A stretch of 54,944 nucleotides of DNA from an uncultured Clostridia bacterium (GCA_947589555.1 CANQAZ010000002.1:1-54944); one strand, 5' to 3'. Shown: positions 18,064-27,427, numbered from the stretch's first letter. The notes: generated by a model not told the origin, from the sequence alone. A program made the numbers and translations.

Positions 18064-18981
18064 GTGAAAAAGAAGTTTGTCCGCCGTATTGCCGCCATGC
18101 TCGCCTCTGCCGTGATCGGCACGGGCGCGGTCTGCATGTTTGCGGCGTGCACCAGCGACCACCCCGAGGTCACCATCACCTATACCTTCAACGGGAAAGC
18201 GTACGAGGTTTCCTACATCCTCTCGCGCGAGGATGCGCCCGAGACCGTGCGCCACTTCATCGAACTTGCCGATGCGGGCTTCTACGACGGGACCGTCATC
18301 CACAATTACGACGCTTCCTTCCTCTCCGGCGGCGGCTACACCATCGAAAACGGCGACCTCGTCGAGAAGGATTACTTCGCCTTCGTCAAACAGTACGAAG
18401 AGGAGAACGATCCCTTTACGCAGACCGTGTTCAAGACGGATAAAACGACCCCCCTCTATACCGTGGTAGGGGAGTTCGAGAAGGCGGGCCGTGGGCCCGA
18501 GAGCAGGGAAAACCGCCACGCGAAGGGCGCCCTCGTCATGGATTACAACGACTGCGGGAAATTCAACTACGACGTGTACGTGGAGCGCGCCGACGGCGGC
18601 GACGCCAACGAGGGCGACAAGGCCGATACCAAAAAATATGCCTACAACAGCGCGACGAGCCTCTTTTATACCTACCTCGGGACGAGCGACTACACGCGCG
18701 ACCAATCGTACGCCGTGTTCGGCATGGCGAAGGACTTCGACGGGGAGATGCAGCCCCTGCTTGACGCGATCGCCGAATATACGGAGAGTTTAGGCGAGGA
18801 CAAGACGTTTACCGTGACCTACGAGGAATATCCCGGCGGGCGCATCTACCTCAACCAACTCGTCCAGCCCGGGGACGACGATTTTGACGACCTCAGACGG
18901 AGCGGCATCGAAGCGAGCGATTATGACATCCCCCTCGATATGCCCATCTACGTCACCTCGGTCAGCGTCGAGAAATATTGA
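18064..18981 (+). CDS. Cyclophilin-type peptidyl-prolyl isomerase, lipoprotein
   Basis: GTG start after AAGGAGG; lipobox CMFAAC|TS; DAPETVRHFIELADAGFYDGTVIHN..FLSGGGYT. Confidence 0.85.
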   Translation: MKKKFVRRIAAMLASAVIGTGAVCMFAACTSDHPEVTITYTFNGKAYEVSYILSREDAPETVRHFIELADAGFYDGTVIHNYDASFLSGGGYTIENGDLVEKDYFAFVKQYEEENDPFTQTVFKTDKTTPLYTVVGEFEKAGRGPESRENRHAKGALVMDYNDCGKFNYDVYVERADGGDANEGDKADTKKYAYNSATSLFYTYLGTSDYTRDQSYAVFGMAKDFDGEMQPLLDAIAEYTESLGEDKTFTVTYEEYPGGRIYLNQLVQPGDDDFDDLRRSGIEASDYDIPLDMPIYVTSVSVEKY

Positions 18982-18995
18982 TGAGAAATTAGGAA

Positions 18996-19022
18996 AGCGG
19001 ACGCCGCGGCGTCCGCTTTTTT
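18996..19022 (+). terminator. Intrinsic terminator
   Basis: AGCGGACGCC GC GGCGTCCGCT TTTTT. Confidence 0.8.
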
Positions 19023-19093
19023 GTATGGCCGAAAAGGGGAATCAAGGAGGGCGCGAGGGGCGAAGAGGGCGAAGGACGAAGGGGGCGCGAGGC

Positions 19094-19969
19094 TCACGCC
19101 TCCGTGATGTTTTCCACCTTGCCGTCCTTCACGTCCACGCGGAAGGTGCGCACCTCGTAGACCCGCTCCCTGCGGGCGTAGACGAGCCCCACAAGGCGGG
19201 GATCCTCCCGCAGGACGACGTGCACGAAGTCGCCGAGGAAACCCTTCAAAAGGTCGGCTTTGGGCTTCAACGCGTCGCAGAGATAGGGGGTGACGTCCGC
19301 GCCGATGAGGGCGCTTTCGAAAAAGGCGAGGGCGTAGGTGGCCTCGGTGGGGGCCCGCGCCGTGCGGAGGGTGCAGGAAAGGAGGCTCCCGCCCCGCCAT
19401 TCGCAGAGGGCGGTGTGGCCCGTGCTGTCATGAAAGGAGACCTCCGCCTTCAACGTTTCCCCCTTTTCCAAGACCTTGCCGTCCGCCTGCGCCCAAAGTT
19501 CGCCGTCCCGCGAGAGGAGAGCGAAGGAGGTTTGCCCTTCGAGGAGCACGCCGCCGCAACAGGGGTAGGGCTTGCAATCCTCCAACTTTTCGGGGAGGGG
19601 GATGAGGTGGAAGCCCGTTTCGTTTTCGAGGTTGAGGGTGAGACGGCCCTGCATGCACAGGGTGAGGAGGGAGCCCGCGACCCGCTCCTGCCGGAGGACG
19701 CGGAGGGAGGGATCGTCGCGGAGATAATCGCAGAGATAGACGGCGACGTCCTTCCCCGAAAAATAGAGTTTGACGTGGGGAGGAGGGGAGAAGAGAAATT
19801 CCTCGTCGAAGCGGAAGCGGACGGGGGCATAGCCGATGGCCGCACATTCGCAGTAGAGGGCGTCGGCGGGATCCACCTCGGCGGTACGCTCAAACCCGTC
19901 CACCACGCCGAAATATGCGCCGCCCACCGTGAGCGCGCCCCGCTTTTCCGATAAAAAACAGACGTGCAT
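19094..19969 (-). CDS. Conserved hypothetical protein (291 aa)
   Basis: Protein-like composition over a long minus ORF; TTGACA on the minus strand at 20006-20001; family not recognised. Confidence 0.6.
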   Translation of the reverse strand: MHVCFLSEKRGALTVGGAYFGVVDGFERTAEVDPADALYCECAAIGYAPVRFRFDEEFLFSPPPHVKLYFSGKDVAVYLCDYLRDDPSLRVLRQERVAGSLLTLCMQGRLTLNLENETGFHLIPLPEKLEDCKPYPCCGGVLLEGQTSFALLSRDGELWAQADGKVLEKGETLKAEVSFHDSTGHTALCEWRGGSLLSCTLRTARAPTEATYALAFFESALIGADVTPYLCDALKPKADLLKGFLGDFVHVVLREDPRLVGLVYARRERVYEVRTFRVDVKDGKVENITEA

Positions 19970-20027
19970 ATTGTTATCTATGTATATTGCGATAAAATTA
20001 TGTCAACAATTTGCCCGAGGTGATGTT

Positions 20028-20600
20028 ATGAACAAGATAAACGGCTACACGGAAGAGGAAGCGACGGGGCTCATCGAATACATCTACTCGGGCAAAAACG
20101 CGGGAAAGACGCTCTCCTACCTCTTTGAGACCTACGGCAAAGAGCACAGCCGCGCCAAAGGCAGTGTGCGCAATTACTATTACGCCCTCCTGAAAAAGCG
20201 CGACGATTCGCGCGTGGAACGCATGTTGGAGGGGAAAAACCTGCATGCGGAGACCATCCGGCCCTTCACCGAGGAGGAGACGGACGAAATGCTCAAAAAG
20301 GTGCTGGCCGAAAAGAGCAAGGGGATCTCGGTGCGGCGCGCCATCATCAACGTGGCGGGCGGGGACGAAAAACAGATGCTCCGCATCCAGAATAAGTACC
20401 GCAATCTCCTCAAAAAACAGCCCGAACGGGTGGCGAAATTTGCGCGCGAGGCGGGCATCCCCGAGGAAAAGAGTTTTTTACAGCGCAAATTGGAGCGGGA
20501 GATCGACCTTTTGTACGCCCGCCTTTCGCAGGACCTGCGCAAGGAGAACGAAGCGCTCAAAGCGGAGTTGGAAAAATTACGCAAAGAAAAAAGGGAATAA
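20028..20600 (+). CDS. Putative DNA-binding protein with two Myb/RsfA-like repeats and a C-terminal coiled coil
   Basis: YTEEEATGLIEYIYSGKNAGKTLSYLFETYGKEHSRAKGSVRNYYYALL and FTEEETDEMLKKVLAEKSKGISVRRAIINVAGGDEKQMLRIQNKYRNLL; GAGGTG SD. Confidence 0.6.
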   Translation: MNKINGYTEEEATGLIEYIYSGKNAGKTLSYLFETYGKEHSRAKGSVRNYYYALLKKRDDSRVERMLEGKNLHAETIRPFTEEETDEMLKKVLAEKSKGISVRRAIINVAGGDEKQMLRIQNKYRNLLKKQPERVAKFAREAGIPEEKSFLQRKLEREIDLLYARLSQDLRKENEALKAELEKLRKEKRE

Positions 20601-20654
20601 GGCGGGGCCCCCTTCACAAACTGAAAAGGACGGGAGAACCGTTCGGAGGAAACT

Positions 20655-20858
20655 ATGGAAAAACTGTTTTGTCTCGGACTTCTCTTTGGCATGGTGGGCG
20701 GCGCGCTCATCGTTGCCAACAGTTACAAGGCGCGTTCGCTTGTGAAAAAGAGCCAATCGGAGATCATGGATAAGGTCGACGAGAAGATGGACGAATGCCT
20801 GAAACAAATGGAGCAGTCCAAAGAGAGCGGGAAAAAAGAAAAGAAAGCAGAGAAGTAA
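20655..20858 (+). CDS. Small membrane-anchored protein (67 aa), unknown function
   Basis: Single N-terminal TM (LFCLGLLFGMVGGALIVAN) then charged helix; SD ggagga. Confidence 0.6.
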   Translation: MEKLFCLGLLFGMVGGALIVANSYKARSLVKKSQSEIMDKVDEKMDECLKQMEQSKESGKKEKKAEK

Positions 20859-20952
20859 AAAAGGGGCGGCCGCCGTGCAAAACGACGGCCGCCTTTTTAC
20901 ATGGCGCGCGAAAAATCTTGCAAAATGGTGTGCAATATGCTATAATGCGGGT

Positions 20953-21765
20953 ATGGAAACGAGGATCGTTGCGTTCGACATCGGCGACAGGCGGGTCGGC
21001 GTGGCCTATTCCGATCCCTTCGGAAGTTACGCCGTGCCCGGGGATACCTATTTCCGCACGGGCCGCTTTGCGGAGGACGTCGGGGCCCTCATCGCCATCG
21101 CAAAGGCGCAGAATGCGGCCTGCATCGTGTGCGGGCTCCCGCTGAACGCCGACGGCACCGAGAGCGCCCAGACCGAAAAGACCCGCCGCTTCATTTCCGC
21201 CCTCGCCGCGCAGACGGACCTTCCCGTCGCGTGCGAGGACGAGCGCTACACCACGCTGGAAGCGCGGCGCGATCTTGCCGCCTCGGGCGTGAGCGCCAAA
21301 AAGGATAAGCGCAAAAAGGCGGTGGATTCCCTCGCGGCGACGTACATCCTCGAAGCATATCTTGCAAGGAGCAAACGGAATATGAAAGAAGAATTCAGGG
21401 AAGAAGGAAACGATTACGGGGACGACAACATTGTGGAACTCATCGATGAAGAGGGCAATACCTTGCGCTTTGAACATCTCATGACGTTCGAATACAAGAA
21501 GGAATGGTATGTCGCGCTCGTGCAGGCGGAAGAAGGGGAGGAAGCCGAAGAGGACGAGGACGACGGGAGCGAGGAAGTCGCCATCTATCACCTCGTCGGC
21601 GAAGGGGAGGACGAACACCTCGAAACCATCGAGGACGACGCCCTACTGGACGAAGTTTTTGCCGAATTTTCCGCGCAGTACGAAGATTTTGAGGACGCCG
21701 ACGAAGCCGCCGCGCTCGAACCGGACGACGACGCCGACGGCGACGACAGGCCCGACGAAAACTGA
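20953..21765 (+). CDS. ruvX: RuvX/YqgF Holliday junction resolvase fused in frame to a DUF1292 domain
   Basis: METRIVAFDIGDRRVGVAYSDPFG...GLPLNADGTES...DERYTTLEARR...KKAVDSLAATYILEAYL then DDNIVELIDEEGNTLRFEHLMTFEYKKEWYVALVQ, no intervening stop. Confidence 0.9.
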   Translation: METRIVAFDIGDRRVGVAYSDPFGSYAVPGDTYFRTGRFAEDVGALIAIAKAQNAACIVCGLPLNADGTESAQTEKTRRFISALAAQTDLPVACEDERYTTLEARRDLAASGVSAKKDKRKKAVDSLAATYILEAYLARSKRNMKEEFREEGNDYGDDNIVELIDEEGNTLRFEHLMTFEYKKEWYVALVQAEEGEEAEEDEDDGSEEVAIYHLVGEGEDEHLETIEDDALLDEVFAEFSAQYEDFEDADEAAALEPDDDADGDDRPDEN

Positions 21766-21816
21766 AAGACGGAGGGCGGGGTGTTTCCCCGCTCTTTTTC
21801 GGACGAGGAGAAAGGA

Positions 21817-23466
21817 ATGGAAAAATATCGCCGCCAATTTATTTTGCCCCCCGAGCCCTGCATGGACTGGGCCGGGAAAAATTTCATCGAAAAGGCGCCC
21901 TTGTGGTGCAGTGTGGACCTGCGGGACGGAAACCAGGCCCTCGTGGAGCCCATGGACCTCTCCGCCAAACTTGCCTTTTTCTCCCTTCTCGTCCGCCTCG
22001 GCTTCAAGGAGATCGAAGTGGGATTTCCCGCCGCGAGCGAGACGGAATACGCCTTTTTGCGCGCCCTCATCGAGGAGGAACGCATTCCCGCGGACGTCAC
22101 CGTGCAGGTTTTGACGCAGGCGCGCGAGCACATCATCCGCCGCACCTTCGAGGCCGTGAAAGGGGCGAAAAACGTCATCGTGCACGTCTATAATTCCACT
22201 TCCGTCGCCCAGCGCGAGCAGGTTTTCCGCAAATCGCGCGCGGAGATCGAAAAAATCGCGACGGACGGAGCCCTTCTCCTCAAACAACTCGCCGACGAGG
22301 TGGGGGAGAAGTACCGCTTTGAGTATTCCCCCGAAAGTTTTACGGGCACCGAGCCCGAATACGCGCTCGAAGTCGTCAACGCCGTTTTAGAAGTCTGGAA
22401 GCCGACGGCGGAGCGGAAGGCGATCGTCAATCTGCCCGCCACGGTGGAGAATGCCATGCCCCACGTCTACGCGCAACAGGTGGAATTTCTGCATAAGCAC
22501 ATCGCCTGCCGCGAGAACGTCGTTTTGTCCCTCCATCCCCACAACGACCGCGGCACGGGGGTCGCCTCGGCGGAGTTCGGGCTGCTTGCGGGCGCCGACC
22601 GCGTGGAGGGCACCCTCTTCGGCAACGGCGAGCGCACGGGCAACTGCGACATCGTCACCCTCGCCATGAACCTCTTTTCGCAGGGGGTGGAAACGGGGCT
22701 GGACTTTTCCGATATGCCCGCCGTCGTTTCGGCTTATGAAAAATTTACGGGGCTCAAAGTTTCCCCCCGCCAGCCTTATGCGGGCGAATTGGTGTTTGCG
22801 GCCTTTTCGGGCTCCCACCAGGACGCCATCGCCAAAGGCATGCGCTTCCGCGAGGAGACGGGCCGCGCCGTTTGGGACGTGCCCTACCTTCCCATCGACC
22901 CGAAGGACGTGGGCAGGGAGTACGATTCCGACGTCATCCGCATCAACTCGCAGTCGGGCAAGGGGGGCGTGGGCTATGTTCTGGAAAAGGCGTACGGCTT
23001 GCGTCTGCCCGCCGGCATGAAGGAGGCGGTGGGGTATGCCGTCAAGCACGTTTCGGACGTGGAGCACAAGGAATTGAAGCCCGCCGAAATTTACGAAGTG
23101 TTCCGCGAAAAATTTTTGGCCCCGAAGGCCCGCTTTTGCCTCGGCGAAGTGCATTATGCCCAAAAGGAGGGCATCACCGCCACCGTGGAGGTCATCGAGG
23201 GGGCGGCGCGGCAACTCGTCACCGCGGCGGGAAACGGGCGTTTAGACGCCGTTTCCAACGCTTTGAAGGGGTATTTCGGCGTGAATTACACCGTTGAGAC
23301 CTACGAACAGCACGCCCTTTCCACGGGCTCGGGGGCGGCGGCCGTCTCCTACGTCGGCATCGCGAGCGGCGGCAAACTCTTTTGGGGCGCGGGCGAGGAT
23401 ACCGATATCTCCCTCGCTTCCATCCGCGCGCTCGTCGCCGCGCTCAACAATTATTTCAAAAAGTAA
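21817..23466 (+). CDS. leuA: 2-isopropylmalate synthase (LeuA, long/yeast-type)
   Basis: WCSVDLRDGNQALVEPMDL, GFKEIEVGFPAAS, LHPHNDRGTGVASAEFGLLAGADRVEGTLFGNGERTGN. Confidence 0.94.
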   Translation: MEKYRRQFILPPEPCMDWAGKNFIEKAPLWCSVDLRDGNQALVEPMDLSAKLAFFSLLVRLGFKEIEVGFPAASETEYAFLRALIEEERIPADVTVQVLTQAREHIIRRTFEAVKGAKNVIVHVYNSTSVAQREQVFRKSRAEIEKIATDGALLLKQLADEVGEKYRFEYSPESFTGTEPEYALEVVNAVLEVWKPTAERKAIVNLPATVENAMPHVYAQQVEFLHKHIACRENVVLSLHPHNDRGTGVASAEFGLLAGADRVEGTLFGNGERTGNCDIVTLAMNLFSQGVETGLDFSDMPAVVSAYEKFTGLKVSPRQPYAGELVFAAFSGSHQDAIAKGMRFREETGRAVWDVPYLPIDPKDVGREYDSDVIRINSQSGKGGVGYVLEKAYGLRLPAGMKEAVGYAVKHVSDVEHKELKPAEIYEVFREKFLAPKARFCLGEVHYAQKEGITATVEVIEGAARQLVTAAGNGRLDAVSNALKGYFGVNYTVETYEQHALSTGSGAAAVSYVGIASGGKLFWGAGEDTDISLASIRALVAALNNYFKK

Positions 23467-23544
23467 ACTAAAAACATTGAATTTTGCGGCGCGCTCCGAC
23501 GGGCGCGGATATAATAAGAGGAAATTCTTTCCGGAGGCAGAGAG

Positions 23545-24423
23545 ATGGAACAAAATTCCCGTTTAGAACTCAATAAAAATTTGGCGCAGATGCTCAAAGG
23601 CGGCGTCATCATGGACGTAACGACGCCCGAGCAGGCGAAGATCGCGGAGGAGGCGGGCGCATGCGCCGTGATGGCGCTCGAACGCATCCCCGCGGATATC
23701 CGCGCGGCGGGCGGGGTGGCGCGCATGTCCGACCCCAAGATGATCAAGGAGATCCAAAACGCGGTCTCCATTCCCGTCATGGCGAAGTGCCGCATCGGGC
23801 ACATCGCCGAAGCCCAAATTTTGCAGGCAATCGGCATCGACTACATCGACGAGAGCGAGGTGCTCTCCCCCGCGGACGACAAGTATCATATCGACAAGAC
23901 CAAGTTCGAGGCGCCCTTTGTGTGCGGCGCGCGGGATCTCGGCGAGGCGCTCCGCCGCATTGCGGAGGGGGCGGCCATGATCCGCACGAAGGGCGAACCG
24001 GGCACGGGGGACGTCGTGCAGGCCGTGCGCCATATACGCATGATGAATGCGGAGATCCGGGCGATCGTCTCCATGCGGGAGGATGAACTCTACGAAGAGG
24101 CGAAAAATTTGCGCGTGCCCGTGGAACTTGTCACTTTCGTGCACGAAAACGGAAAACTGCCCGTCGTCAACTTTGCGGCGGGGGGCGTGGCAACTCCCGC
24201 GGACGCCGCGCTCATGATGCAACTCGGCGCCGAGGGCGTGTTTGTCGGGAGCGGCATCTTCAAATCGGGGAACCCCGCAAAGCGCGCCCGCGCCATCGTG
24301 CAGGCGGTCACAAATTACAACGATCCTAAAATTCTCGCCGCGCTCTCCGAGGATTTAGGCGAGGCGATGGTGGGCATCAACGAACAGGAGATCGCCCTCC
24401 TCATGGCGGAGCGCGGGAAATGA
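23545..24423 (+). CDS. pdxS: Pyridoxal 5'-phosphate synthase lyase subunit PdxS
   Basis: [52 protein letters not shown]. Confidence 0.98.
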   Translation: MEQNSRLELNKNLAQMLKGGVIMDVTTPEQAKIAEEAGACAVMALERIPADIRAAGGVARMSDPKMIKEIQNAVSIPVMAKCRIGHIAEAQILQAIGIDYIDESEVLSPADDKYHIDKTKFEAPFVCGARDLGEALRRIAEGAAMIRTKGEPGTGDVVQAVRHIRMMNAEIRAIVSMREDELYEEAKNLRVPVELVTFVHENGKLPVVNFAAGGVATPADAALMMQLGAEGVFVGSGIFKSGNPAKRARAIVQAVTNYNDPKILAALSEDLGEAMVGINEQEIALLMAERGK

Positions 24424-24992
24424 AGATCGGCATTTTCGCCTTGCAGGGGGCGTTTGCGGAGCACGGACGGGCGTTTGCCGCACTGGGCGCGGACTGTACC
24501 GAGATCCGCAGCAGGAGCCAATTTACGGGCTCCTATGACGGCGTCGTGCTCCCGGGCGGGGAATCCACCGTGCAGGGCAAACTCCTGCGCGAGGAGGGAC
24601 TTCTTGCGCCGCTCAAAGAGGCGATCGGGGGCGGACTTCCCGTATTCGGCACTTGCGCGGGCATGATCTTGCTTGCCAAACGGCTCACGAACGACCAAAA
24701 CGTCTGGCTCGGCACGATGGACATTGCCGTGCGGCGCAACGCCTACGGGCGGCAACTCGGCTCCTTCCGCGCCGAGACGGAGGTGAAGGGGGTGGGAAGT
24801 TTCCCCGCCGTCTTTATCCGCGCGCCCTATATCGAGGAGGTCGGCGCTTCGGCAGTACCGCTCGCAACGGTGGATGGAAAGGCGGTCGCCGCCCGCCAGG
24901 GTCGGATGCTCGCCACCGCATTTCATCCCGAACTTACGGATGACTTGCGTCTCCACGCATACTTTTTGAAGATGATAGAGGGGCTCGCATGA
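24420..24992 (+). CDS. pdxT: Pyridoxal 5'-phosphate synthase glutaminase subunit PdxT
   Basis: [39 protein letters not shown]. Confidence 0.97.
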   Translation: MKIGIFALQGAFAEHGRAFAALGADCTEIRSRSQFTGSYDGVVLPGGESTVQGKLLREEGLLAPLKEAIGGGLPVFGTCAGMILLAKRLTNDQNVWLGTMDIAVRRNAYGRQLGSFRAETEVKGVGSFPAVFIRAPYIEEVGASAVPLATVDGKAVAARQGRMLATAFHPELTDDLRLHAYFLKMIEGLA

Positions 24993-25582
24993 ACGCGGTC
25001 AATTACGACAGGGCGATGCAGAAAATTTTGGCAAACGCGGCGGGGAAGAGGCTCCTTCTCCACAGTTGTTGCGCGCCCTGCTCCTCGTATTGCCTCGAAG
25101 AGGTCGCGCCCAAGATACAGACCACCGTCTTTTACTACAACCCCAACCTCGACAGCGAGGAGGAGTACCTCCGCCGCAAGGGGGAGCAACTCCGCTTTTT
25201 GAAGGAGACGGGGCTCGCCGATTTTCTCGACTGCGACTATGCGCCCGAGGAGTTCGCGGCCGCGGCGCGGGGACTGGAAAGGGAAAAAGAGGGGGGCGCG
25301 CGTTGCACCAAGTGCTTCGAACTCCGCCTCTTGCGCACGGCAAGGGAGGCGAAGGCGCGCGGGTACGACTTTTTTGCGACGACCTTGACCCTTTCGCCCC
25401 TCAAAGACGCAACGCGCATCAACGAGATCGGGCTGAGGCTCCAAGAGGAGGTGGGCGTTTGCTATCTTCCCACCGACTTCAAAAAGCGGGGCGGATATTT
25501 GCGCTCGGTGGAACTTTCCGGACAATACGGGCTCTACCGCCAGAATTACTGCGGTTGTATCTATTCCAAGCGGGGAACATAA
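24989..25582 (+). CDS. queH: Epoxyqueuosine reductase QueH
   Basis: LLLHSCCAPCSSYCLE, EGGARCTKCFELRL, FATTLTLSPLKD, QNYCGCIYSKRGT. Confidence 0.93.
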   Translation: MNAVNYDRAMQKILANAAGKRLLLHSCCAPCSSYCLEEVAPKIQTTVFYYNPNLDSEEEYLRRKGEQLRFLKETGLADFLDCDYAPEEFAAAARGLEREKEGGARCTKCFELRLLRTAREAKARGYDFFATTLTLSPLKDATRINEIGLRLQEEVGVCYLPTDFKKRGGYLRSVELSGQYGLYRQNYCGCIYSKRGT

Positions 25583-25599
25583 AAACGGAGAACATGAAA

Positions 25600-25632
25600 A
25601 ACCCGACGGCAAAGGGCCGTCGGGTCATTTTT
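25600..25632 (+). terminator. Terminator after queH
   Basis: ACCCGACGGC AAA GGGCCGTCGGGT CATTTTTTT. Confidence 0.75.
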
Positions 25633-25864
25633 TTCCGTCAGGGTTGGGATAGCGCTTGGGCTCGTCCGTCTGCCCCAATAAATAATCGATGCTCGTTTCG
25701 TAAAAGGCCGCAAGGCGGATCAATACTTCGGTGGGCAAGTCGTTTTCGCCCGTTTCGTATTTGGAATAGCCCGTTTGCGACATGCCAAGCATCTTTGCAA
25801 CTTCGGTTTGATTCAAGTCATGGTCTTCCCGCAGATCACGGATGCGACGATACACGGTTCTCAT
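25625..25864 (-). CDS. XRE-family HTH transcriptional regulator (79 aa)
   Basis: IRDLREDHDLNQTEVAKMLGMSQTGYSKYETGENDLPTEVLIRLAAFYETSIDYLLG. Confidence 0.92.
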   Translation of the reverse strand: MRTVYRRIRDLREDHDLNQTEVAKMLGMSQTGYSKYETGENDLPTEVLIRLAAFYETSIDYLLGQTDEPKRYPNPDGKK

Positions 25865-25910
25865 TTTTTCCTATTCTGAAAAAAATTATAGCATAAGTGC
25901 GCGCAACCGC

Positions 25911-25939
25911 TTGACAAATAACCTGTTTCAGGTTAAAAT
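25911..25939 (+). promoter_or_regulatory. Promoter with a perfect operator palindrome in the spacer
   Basis: TTGACA 25911-25916, TAAAAT 25934-25939; TAACCTG TTT CAGGTTA at 25919-25935. Confidence 0.8.
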
Positions 25940-25994
25940 AAGAGCGTTGAAGGACACGACTCAACAAAAACAGACAATTAGGAGAAAGGAAAAA

Positions 25995-26441
25995 ATGGGA
26001 AAATACGTTGAGAATAACTTGCAAAAGGGCGAAACGATCGTCAAAAAGGCAAAAATCACGGCGCTTTTCGCGGTCATGCATATCACCAACATCTTTGTTA
26101 TTCCGCTGATCGTGCGCCTTATCAAACGCGCCAAGACCGAACTTGCGGTGACGAGCAGGAGAGTTATCGGTAAGGTCGGCGTCATCAAGACGCAGACGCT
26201 CGATGCGCAGATCACGAAGGTCCAGAACTGCTCCGTGAAGCAGGGCTTCGGCGGCAAGATCTTCAATTACGGCACCGTTCAGATCAACACCGCTTCCGGC
26301 GAATACTGCTTTGCCGGCGTCAAGAACGCTAACGCGTTTAAGGCCGCCGTCATGGCGCAGATGGAGGCGTACGAAGAAGAAAAAATGAAGCAACAAGCGG
26401 CGCAGATGGCGCAGGCAATGGCAGGCGTGTTGCACAAATAA
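25995..26441 (+). CDS. PH (bPH_2-like) domain protein
   Basis: GETIVKKAKIT...TELAVTSRRVIGKVGVIKTQTLDAQITKVQNCSVKQGFGGKIFNYGTVQINTASGEYCFAGVKN. Confidence 0.75.
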   Translation: MGKYVENNLQKGETIVKKAKITALFAVMHITNIFVIPLIVRLIKRAKTELAVTSRRVIGKVGVIKTQTLDAQITKVQNCSVKQGFGGKIFNYGTVQINTASGEYCFAGVKNANAFKAAVMAQMEAYEEEKMKQQAAQMAQAMAGVLHK

Positions 26442-26504
26442 CGCGACTTCCGCCTCGTGTCGGCGGAAATCGTATGACATTCGATCACACTCAAAGGGAT
26501 GAAG

Positions 26505-26535
26505 GGAGCGCCGTCGGCTTTGCCGGCGGCGCTCT
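26505..26535. terminator. Bidirectional hairpin between convergent genes
   Basis: GAGCGCCGTCGGC TTT GCCGGCGGCGCTC. Confidence 0.65.
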
Positions 26536-26550
26536 CTCATGATCGTTCGA

Positions 26551-27396
26551 TCATTCCGTCCGTTCTCCCGTCAGGAGGTGGCGGCCGAATTTTTCCCGTT
26601 CGAGCGGCGTTCCGTTTTCGAGGGCGTCCGAAAAGGCCTCCATGAGCGCCGCGGCGTTTGTTGCGGCGAGGGAAAAGAGCCCTTGCGCCGTATCGGCCTT
26701 CCCGCCCGAAAGGGCATAAAAATCTTCGCCGCCGAGTTCGGAGGGATCGCATTCGTCGCGCAGGTAGAGTTTGGGGACGAAGGGCTTCAAGTAGCGGAAA
26801 TGCTTTTTGCGGAAATGGCGCTGGAACCAGCGGAAAAAGCGCAGACAGCGGCGGAAGGCGCCCTTTGTGACCGGCTTGCGGCCGAGCGTGCGGGCGGCCT
26901 CGGCGAGGTAGGGGTAGAGCACGCCCTCGCGCGCGATTTTTTTGCAGTCGAAGGGGAAGGAGTAGTTGTAAGCGCTCTTGCCCCGTATTTCACGGAGAAA
27001 AACGGCGTCCCAATCGTTTTCCATAAGCTGGTGGAAGCGCTTGGGGGCGCCCGTCTTTTCGAGATAGGCGTACACGAAGGGGTGGAAGGCGACGTCCGCT
27101 TCGAGGTGGGTACAAAAACCGAGGGCGTAGGCGCGGCACTTGGCAAATTCTTCGCCTTTGCGGGTTTTCAGACCCTCCAAAAGGGCGCAAAACCACGCAA
27201 AAAGTTGCTTTCTGTGCAATGTTTTGCCCCAATTATACTCCTTTTTGTCCGTCGGCTTGTAGAAAAAGAAAAGGTCGGGTCCCTGCGCGCCGAGATAGAA
27301 ATAGTCGGGTGCGCATTCGATCTGCTCCCGCAGATGTTCGGGCAGACGGTCCTTTGCCGCTTCCGCGATCAATTCATGTGTGATGCTTGAAGGCAT
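26551..27396 (-). CDS. Zinc-dependent phospholipase C-like domain protein
   Basis: MPSSITHELIAEAAKDRLPEHL...YFYLGAQGPDLFFFY...ALGFCTHLEADVAFHPFVY. Confidence 0.75.
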   Translation of the reverse strand: MPSSITHELIAEAAKDRLPEHLREQIECAPDYFYLGAQGPDLFFFYKPTDKKEYNWGKTLHRKQLFAWFCALLEGLKTRKGEEFAKCRAYALGFCTHLEADVAFHPFVYAYLEKTGAPKRFHQLMENDWDAVFLREIRGKSAYNYSFPFDCKKIAREGVLYPYLAEAARTLGRKPVTKGAFRRCLRFFRWFQRHFRKKHFRYLKPFVPKLYLRDECDPSELGGEDFYALSGGKADTAQGLFSLAATNAAALMEAFSDALENGTPLEREKFGRHLLTGERTE

Positions 27397-27427
27397 GATT
27401 TCCTCCCGCAAAGAGTATGCCGAACTT

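Noticed and set aside
18884-19954. 356-aa plus ORF opposite the 19094-19969 minus gene
   Set aside because: Composition is antisense-like and it runs out of the cyclophilin 3' end; the minus frame is more protein-like with an upstream TTGACA
21766-21816. T-box or leucine attenuator upstream of leuA
   Set aside because: Gap is only ~50 nt with a GGCGGGG-TGTT-TCCCCGCTC-TTTTT hairpin, better explained as the terminator of the ruvX-DUF1292 gene
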